From Kiritimatiellia bacterium (GTDB lineage Bacteria > Verrucomicrobiota > Kiritimatiellia > RFP12 > UBA1067): a DNA stretch of 33,393 nucleotides. The notes under the pieces were generated by a model. That model was given only the letters and a program-made list of their open reading frames with translations. It ran no database searches and was not told the origin of the DNA. Positions 27,865 through 33,393 of this stretch are shown here, piece by piece. Location of the stretch: the NCBI GenBank assembly GCA_018399555.1, contig JAGYOL010000013.1:1-33393 (forward strand). The letters run 5' to 3'. Positions within the stretch are counted from its first letter, which is position 1, and every line of letters begins with the position of its first letter. A program made the position numbers and the translations under genes.

Positions 27865-28643
27865 TTAGTTGCGACAGTTCAATTGCAGCACTCCCGGGTT
27901 CAGATAACGTTGCGACAGTAGATATCGGTCATCGTGAATCAGCGCGTAGTGACGTAGTAGCACCAGAGGTGCCAGTAGCGGGTAAATCCCTTCGTGAAAG
28001 CCCGCAATCACATCATGAAGTTCCCGCTTCTCGGTTGCGGAAAGTAGCTTCTTGAAATAACCGCTGATGTGATCAAGGGTGTTCGTGTGCTTGCGTCTGG
28101 TGGCCGGCGTGGATAGTGACCGCATAAGCGCGGCACGATACTGCGGTGCGATGCTTCTGGCACTATCGGAACTCTCTGCAAGCAACCGCCCGAGTCGGGA
28201 GACCTGCGCGGGGTTGTGCGCCATGATCAGATACTTGCAGGAAGCATGAAAATCTGTCAGAGCTCCGCGTTTAAGACGCGGAGTGTTTATCAGCTCCTGC
28301 AACTCTGCGTAGGTGCTGACCTTATCGATAAACGCTTCACGTAGAGCCGGATCGTTCAAGCCCCCTCCTCTTCTACCGGGATATCAGGAAAAGCCCGGAT
28401 GAAAGCTGCAGCAAAGATGCCGGTTCCCTTTTTCTGCGGCATGCTGTCGGCTGAGGTGAAAACCTTGACGCGGTAAAGACCGGAACTCGGCGACTTACTT
28501 TTGAAAACAAAACCGCAGAGTTGCTCGTCAGCCAAACGCCTCAAAGTAGGTTTGATCCAACGCCGCATCTGCGGAGTTATATCCTTTCCGCTCTTAATCG
28601 TCACCAGATGCAACCAAACTTGGCTCATTAAATTAGCGCACAA
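27865..28643 (-). pseudogene. Truncated, frame-split YbgA-like DUF523-DUF1722 protein remnant
   Basis: 28643..28356 carries the C-terminal half of DUF523 (FKSKSPSSGLYRVKVF...FPDIPVEEEGA*); 28359..27865 carries DUF1722 (DFHASCKYLIMAHNPAQVSRLGRLL...PATRRKHTNTLDHISGYFKKLL). N-terminal DUF523 half absent; in-frame stop just upstream. Confidence 0.75.
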
Positions 28644-28711
28644 ACTGTAATATTAGCCCGGACAGATTAAAAAGGATAAAAACCATGTTCATCCGCTCTG
28701 ATTATTTAAGT

Positions 28712-28748
28712 TTAACTTTCTTGTTTTTTTCGGCAGAAGTTGAGATTA
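28712..28748 (+). repeat. 37-nt repeated promoter-like element, copy B
   Basis: TTAACTTTCTTGTTTTTTTCGGCAGAAGTTGAGATTAT; TTGTTT - 18 nt - ATTATA upstream of pncC-like gene. Confidence 0.75.
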
Positions 28749-28783
28749 TAGCAGTCAATGGTGCTATTCTGAGAGAGTTGACT

Positions 28784-29260
28784 ATGAATAAAAAACCGGA
28801 GGAAGAACTGGTTCAGCAGTTCCTGAAAAGCAAACTTACTCTGGCCGTTGCTGAATCCTGCACAGGAGGATTGCTGGGAGCGGTGTTAACCTCTGTGCCG
28901 GGTGTTTCGAATGTGTTCAAAGGCGGTGCGATCTGCTATGCGAATGAGATTAAAAACAGAATTCTCGGAGTTTCAAATAGAATCCTGGATTCAGATGGCG
29001 CGGTAAGTGATGCGTGTGCCCGGGCAATGGCATGCGGTGTTCGTGAATTGTTTGCAACCGATGTCGCCGTTGCCATCACTGGAATTGCAGGCCCCGGAGG
29101 TGGCAGTTCGGAGAAACCGGTCGGATTGGTTTACATCTGCGTAACAAACGCGGCAAATACAATCAGCAGGGATTTTGAATTTTCTGGTGACCGTAAGGCA
29201 ATCAGAGAACACTCTGTGCGCTGCGCCCTGCGTATGCTTGCGGAAACGTGCTGTTTATGA
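28784..29260 (+). CDS. pncC: CinA C-terminal / PncC-type nicotinamide-nucleotide amidohydrolase
   Basis: [44 protein letters not shown]...[25 protein letters not shown] 28784 preferred over the track start 28685 because a promoter-like element lies at 28712-28750. Confidence 0.93.
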   Translation: MNKKPEEELVQQFLKSKLTLAVAESCTGGLLGAVLTSVPGVSNVFKGGAICYANEIKNRILGVSNRILDSDGAVSDACARAMACGVRELFATDVAVAITGIAGPGGGSSEKPVGLVYICVTNAANTISRDFEFSGDRKAIREHSVRCALRMLAETCCL

Positions 29261-29300
29261 ATAACGCTATCCGATCTGACAGCGGATATGGTGCGAAATT

Positions 29301-32300
29301 ATGCTGAATTTTTTTTATCGTAAACTTTTATTGCTGGCATCGCTACTTTGTTTCATGACAGCGTTGGCCTCAAATGCTGAAAATACCCAAATCGTGATTA
29401 CGGAAATTCTGGCTGACAATGAAGAGGGTATCCGTGATGAAGATGGCGACCGCAAGGACTGGATTGAACTCTTTAATGCCGGTACCAACCGTGTTGAGTT
29501 AACCGGGTGGTCGCTGACCGATAAAATTGATGATCCTGCTAAATGGCAGTTTCCTTCGATGATAATTGATCCGGGGCAATACCTGTTGATATGGGCTTCC
29601 GGTAAGGATCGCCGCCACCCGGCTAGGCCGCTGCATACAGACTTCAGCTTGTCCAAGAGGGGTGAGTATGTGGGACTCTATCGACCCGATCCAGCCGACG
29701 GTACGCCTGTCCTCGTTGATGAATACGCACCCTCGTTTCCGGCGTTGCCGCCGGATGTCTCTTATGGTTTGAGCTTTGCCGCGCTCGAAACAAACCTTGT
29801 GCGCACCGGCGATTTTGTGCGTTACAACGTCCTTTCAATTTCACAGGGAGACGCCTTTTATTTCGGCAACGACTACGGAGCCGGTCACCTGGGGCACGGC
29901 CGCCCGGATGGCTGGAATGCGACGTCCGCTTTTGATGATGCCGCCTGGATTTCGGCGCGAACCGGAATCGGTTATGATTTGAACGGCGACTATCTGATCT
30001 GGCTGGGTGATTCACCCGCAAGTAATTGTCAGAGTGCTTTGCGAGGCATCAACACCTCTCTGTGTCTGCGCCGAACTTTCATCGTCGACAATGCGGCTGA
30101 TCTGCAAAAACTGACGCTGAAAATGAAATACGAAGACGGGTTTGTCGCGTTTGTCAACGGCTTTGAGGTGGCAAGGGCCAACTGTACGACCGCAATGGCT
30201 TATAACACCAAAGCGGATGCAGCGCGGAACGAGGAACTTGTAAGCAGATGGACCGAATACAACATCCCCATTGAGCTGATCAACGATGGAGCTAATCTGC
30301 TGGCAGTTCAGGCGATGAACAGCACGATCAGCAGTTCGGATTTCCTGATCATTCCTGAGATCGAAGTCGCTGTGATTCAACCGCCGCGCTACGGTTACTA
30401 TTCAATGCCCACTCCCGGTGAGGCCAACGGAGCGCCGGTCACAGGTGCACTGCTTTTTGATGCCCAGCCGTCGGACCCGGATATTCCCCGCCCCACCGGC
30501 AACCCTTTCAGCCCACTGCTGGCGGTTTCCGTCAAAGTCAGACCTACTGCGGCCCCCCTTGCCGCAGTTAAGGTTTTCACCAGAATCATGTATGACGAGG
30601 AGAATCCCCCGGTCCTGATGCACGACGATGGCATCGCGCCCGATTTCATCAGCGGTGACGGAATTTACAGCGCCTGGATCAATACCGGCACGGTGGGCAG
30701 CGGCGAAATGCTGCGCTGGCGGTTTGAGGCGCAGGCTGCCGACGGTACGGCGACCCGCCTGCCCGCTTATCTGGATGTTGAAAACAACTCGCAGTACTAT
30801 GGAACGGTGGCCATGGATGGTAGTGTCGCGACAAGCCAACTCAACACTCTCTACTGGTTCGTACAAAATGCCCCCGTGACCGGTCCGGCCTGGGCTGACT
30901 TCCGCGGATCATGCTACTACAAAAGCAATTTTTATGACAATGTCGGTCATACTATCCACGGACAGTCAACGAAAAATTTCCCGAAAAAGAGTTATAACTT
31001 CGATTTCACCGACGAAGATCGTTTTCTTTGGCAAGAGGGTGAACGACGGGTTAAAGATATTAATCTTCTCTCCAACTATGCCGACAAGACCAAAACACGC
31101 AACACAATCGCGCACTGGGCCGGCGAACAGATGGGCACCCCCGCGCACTTCTGCTATCCGGTGCGCGTGCATCTCAATACTGACTTTCACGGTGTGATGG
31201 ATTTGATGGAAGACAGTGATGACCGCATGCTGAAACGCAATGGCCTGGATCCCGAAGGGGCACTTTATAAAATTTACAATGTCGATCTGTTGACAAATGT
31301 TGACAAGAAAACCCGCAAAGAAGAGGATAATCAGGACCTCATCGACCTAGCTGCAGGACTGAGCATCACCCGGCCTCTGACTGAACGCACAAGCTATGCC
31401 TATGACAATATGGACATTGCTGCTCTAGTCAACTACGTTGTTGCGCGGCAGATAACCGCCGACAGTGACCACGGACACAAGAACTTTATGATGTATCGCG
31501 ACACGGAGAATACCCTCGAGTGGCAGCCGATTGTCTGGGATGTGGATCTCTCTTTCGGACATATGTTTACAGCGGAGGAGAAATATTTTGATGATACGCT
31601 CTATTACCAGCCGCCTCAAATATCATTGACGCGCGGTGCGGGCAGTGTGGTTTATAAAGTGCTCTATGACAACCCTGAGATTCGCATGATGTGGGCGCGA
31701 CGGATGCGTACACTGATGGATCAGTGGATGCAACCGCCCGGCACAGTCAATGGGGCCTTCGAAAACAAAATGCTCGAAATAGTCGATGCAATAGATCCCG
31801 ATCCAACCCATAATTCCGGCTGGACCGATGCCGATCTCGATACTGCCAAGTGGGGTATCGATCCACGCTGGGATTTGCTGAACGATCCGCGCCAGGAGCT
31901 GAACCGTGTTGTCACGGAGTATTATCCCAGCCGCCGTGACTACCTCTTCAAAACCGATGATGCCCGTCCCGCGATCTACGGCACCGTGATCCCCGCAAAC
32001 TCTCAGATAAACTATGAAAACATGATTGTGATCAGCACAATCGAAAACATGCCTGTGAGTCAGTTGCTTGCGGAAAAATTCATTATTCTCCAGAATATGA
32101 GTGATGTGGCTGTTGATCTTTCGGGTTGGACGATTGAAGGGGCTCTCACACACACACTGCGTCCGGGAACAATCATTCCAGCCGGATCAGGATTGGCGCA
32201 GGATAACTATGTCGGGCTGCTGCATGTGGTTAAAGACGCTGCAGCCTTCCGCTTTCGGGAAACCGGGCCGACCGGCGGTGAACGCCGTTTCGTCCAAGGT

Positions 32301-33344
32301 AATTTTGAGGGGTGCCTCCCCGCTGCCGGAGGCGACCTGACGCTGCGTGACAACGCCGGCACAATGATATTCACCACGAATTATACCGGACAGCTTTCGC
32401 CTTCGCAGCAGAGTCTGCGGGTGACAGAGATCAGCTATCATCCGGCTGATCCGACCCCCGAGGAACTGGCCGTTTTCTCATGGCTCGGCGACGGCGACTT
32501 TGAATATCTTGAACTTAAAAACAATGGCACGCTCACTCTTAATCTGACGGGAGCCGCCTTTGTGCAGGGTATCAAATACATATTCCCCGATTTTTGCCTG
32601 AATCAGGATGAGCGTATTCTGGTCGTCCGTAATCCAGCTGCCTTCAGCCTGCGTTATCCTGATGCTTCAGCACCGATCTTCGGTCCCTTTGAAGGAGCCC
32701 TCGACAACTCCACCGATCATCTGGTTCTGATCGATGCCGGCGGTGAGACGGTTCTGGATTTTGAATATTCAGATGCCTGGTACGACCTGACCGATGGATC
32801 AGGAAGATCGCTGGTGCTGCGTGACGAAAATCTCCCAGCTCATCTTCACGGCGATCCCCTGCAATGGAATGTAAGCTGGGACCCCCTGGGCAGTCCGGGT
32901 GCGGGCGAGGAGAAAACGGCCCAGTCATACAGCGGATGGCTCTATACAAGGTTTACTGCAACAGAGCGAGGTGATCCGACAGTCAGCGGTCCCTTTGCAA
33001 ATCCTGACTATGATGGACGTCCGAACTGGGTGGAATATGCACTTGGCTCTGATCCGAAACGTGGCACATCCGGAACGCCGCTCTACTTTGAATGGCTTGT
33101 TTACGGGGCTAACCGCTATGTCGGCCTCTCTTATATGCGCGCTAAAAACGCGGTGGATCTCAAATTCTCGCTGCTCTTCAACGATGATCTGACCTCCGGT
33201 GAATGGCTGCCGGCAGAGGTGCAGCTTTACTATGCGGCGAGTGTGAGCGGTGAACGGGAGTCTTTGAATTATCGTGACACTTCGACAGCTTCGGCACCAC
33301 ACCGTTTTTATACCCTCCGGCTGGAATACAGCGGGGATGAGTGA
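29301..33344 (+). CDS. Large exported CotH-kinase-like protein with flanking lamin-tail (LTD) domains
   Basis: Signal peptide; LTD IVITEILADNEEGIRDEDGDRKDWIELFNAGTNRVELTGWSLTD; CotH-like GQSTKNFPKKSYNFDF, EDSDDRMLKRNGLDPEGALYK, WQPIVWDVDLSFG; C-terminal LTD units RVTEISYHPADPTPEELAVF. Confidence 0.92.
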   Translation: MLNFFYRKLLLLASLLCFMTALASNAENTQIVITEILADNEEGIRDEDGDRKDWIELFNAGTNRVELTGWSLTDKIDDPAKWQFPSMIIDPGQYLLIWASGKDRRHPARPLHTDFSLSKRGEYVGLYRPDPADGTPVLVDEYAPSFPALPPDVSYGLSFAALETNLVRTGDFVRYNVLSISQGDAFYFGNDYGAGHLGHGRPDGWNATSAFDDAAWISARTGIGYDLNGDYLIWLGDSPASNCQSALRGINTSLCLRRTFIVDNAADLQKLTLKMKYEDGFVAFVNGFEVARANCTTAMAYNTKADAARNEELVSRWTEYNIPIELINDGANLLAVQAMNSTISSSDFLIIPEIEVAVIQPPRYGYYSMPTPGEANGAPVTGALLFDAQPSDPDIPRPTGNPFSPLLAVSVKVRPTAAPLAAVKVFTRIMYDEENPPVLMHDDGIAPDFISGDGIYSAWINTGTVGSGEMLRWRFEAQAADGTATRLPAYLDVENNSQYYGTVAMDGSVATSQLNTLYWFVQNAPVTGPAWADFRGSCYYKSNFYDNVGHTIHGQSTKNFPKKSYNFDFTDEDRFLWQEGERRVKDINLLSNYADKTKTRNTIAHWAGEQMGTPAHFCYPVRVHLNTDFHGVMDLMEDSDDRMLKRNGLDPEGALYKIYNVDLLTNVDKKTRKEEDNQDLIDLAAGLSITRPLTERTSYAYDNMDIAALVNYVVARQITADSDHGHKNFMMYRDTENTLEWQPIVWDVDLSFGHMFTAEEKYFDDTLYYQPPQISLTRGAGSVVYKVLYDNPEIRMMWARRMRTLMDQWMQPPGTVNGAFENKMLEIVDAIDPDPTHNSGWTDADLDTAKWGIDPRWDLLNDPRQELNRVVTEYYPSRRDYLFKTDDARPAIYGTVIPANSQINYENMIVISTIENMPVSQLLAEKFIILQNMSDVAVDLSGWTIEGALTHTLRPGTIIPAGSGLAQDNYVGLLHVVKDAAAFRFRETGPTGGERRFVQGNFEGCLPAAGGDLTLRDNAGTMIFTTNYTGQLSPSQQSLRVTEISYHPADPTPEELAVFSWLGDGDFEYLELKNNGTLTLNLTGAAFVQGIKYIFPDFCLNQDERILVVRNPAAFSLRYPDASAPIFGPFEGALDNSTDHLVLIDAGGETVLDFEYSDAWYDLTDGSGRSLVLRDENLPAHLHGDPLQWNVSWDPLGSPGAGEEKTAQSYSGWLYTRFTATERGDPTVSGPFANPDYDGRPNWVEYALGSDPKRGTSGTPLYFEWLVYGANRYVGLSYMRAKNAVDLKFSLLFNDDLTSGEWLPAEVQLYYAASVSGERESLNYRDTSTASAPHRFYTLRLEYSGDE

Positions 33345-33393
33345 TGCGCCGTCAGTGTAGGATGTGGAAAGTGGAATGTAAAAAGAGGAGAAT

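Noticed and set aside
1-33393. CRISPR arrays, toxin-antitoxin pairs, restriction systems, retrons, prophage or intact IS elements
   Set aside because: Looked for repeat-spacer structure, transposases, RTs, nucleases and phage genes; none seen in the ORF translations or intergenic DNA.

Overview
Chromosomal window, probably from a PVC-type bacterium (Kiritimatiellae/Lentisphaerae-like). That placement is an inference from the H-X9-DG prepilin-like protein, the giant secreted LTD/CotH proteins and the LeuRS subtype. Left to right: a prepilin-like protein; a 2.2-kaa exported protein with a tandem N-terminal duplication; leuS; a YugP-type Zn protease; htpG; mnmA (-); a compact capsule/exopolysaccharide locus (short Wza-like lipoprotein, unknown exported protein, OM beta-barrel, Wzy-like polymerase, BY-kinase with an unusual N-terminal YYGG-repeat extension); a small Cys/Lys-rich exported protein behind a near-consensus sigma-54 promoter; an M20 dipeptidase (-); tRNA-Cys(GCA) (-) preceded by a 31-aa very basic ORF that the ORF track missed; a BvgS-like hybrid histidine kinase; a truncated and frame-split YbgA (DUF523/DUF1722) remnant; a PncC/CinA-C amidase; and a CotH/LTD secreted protein. 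The best leads are the sigma-54/Cys-rich unit, the basic-peptide/tRNA-Cys transcription unit, the YYGG BY-kinase with its short-Wza/beta-barrel export module, a repeated GG-N10-GC promoter motif, and a 37-nt repeated promoter-like element. No CRISPR array, rRNA, intact mobile element or phage was seen. All family calls were made by eye, with no database search.
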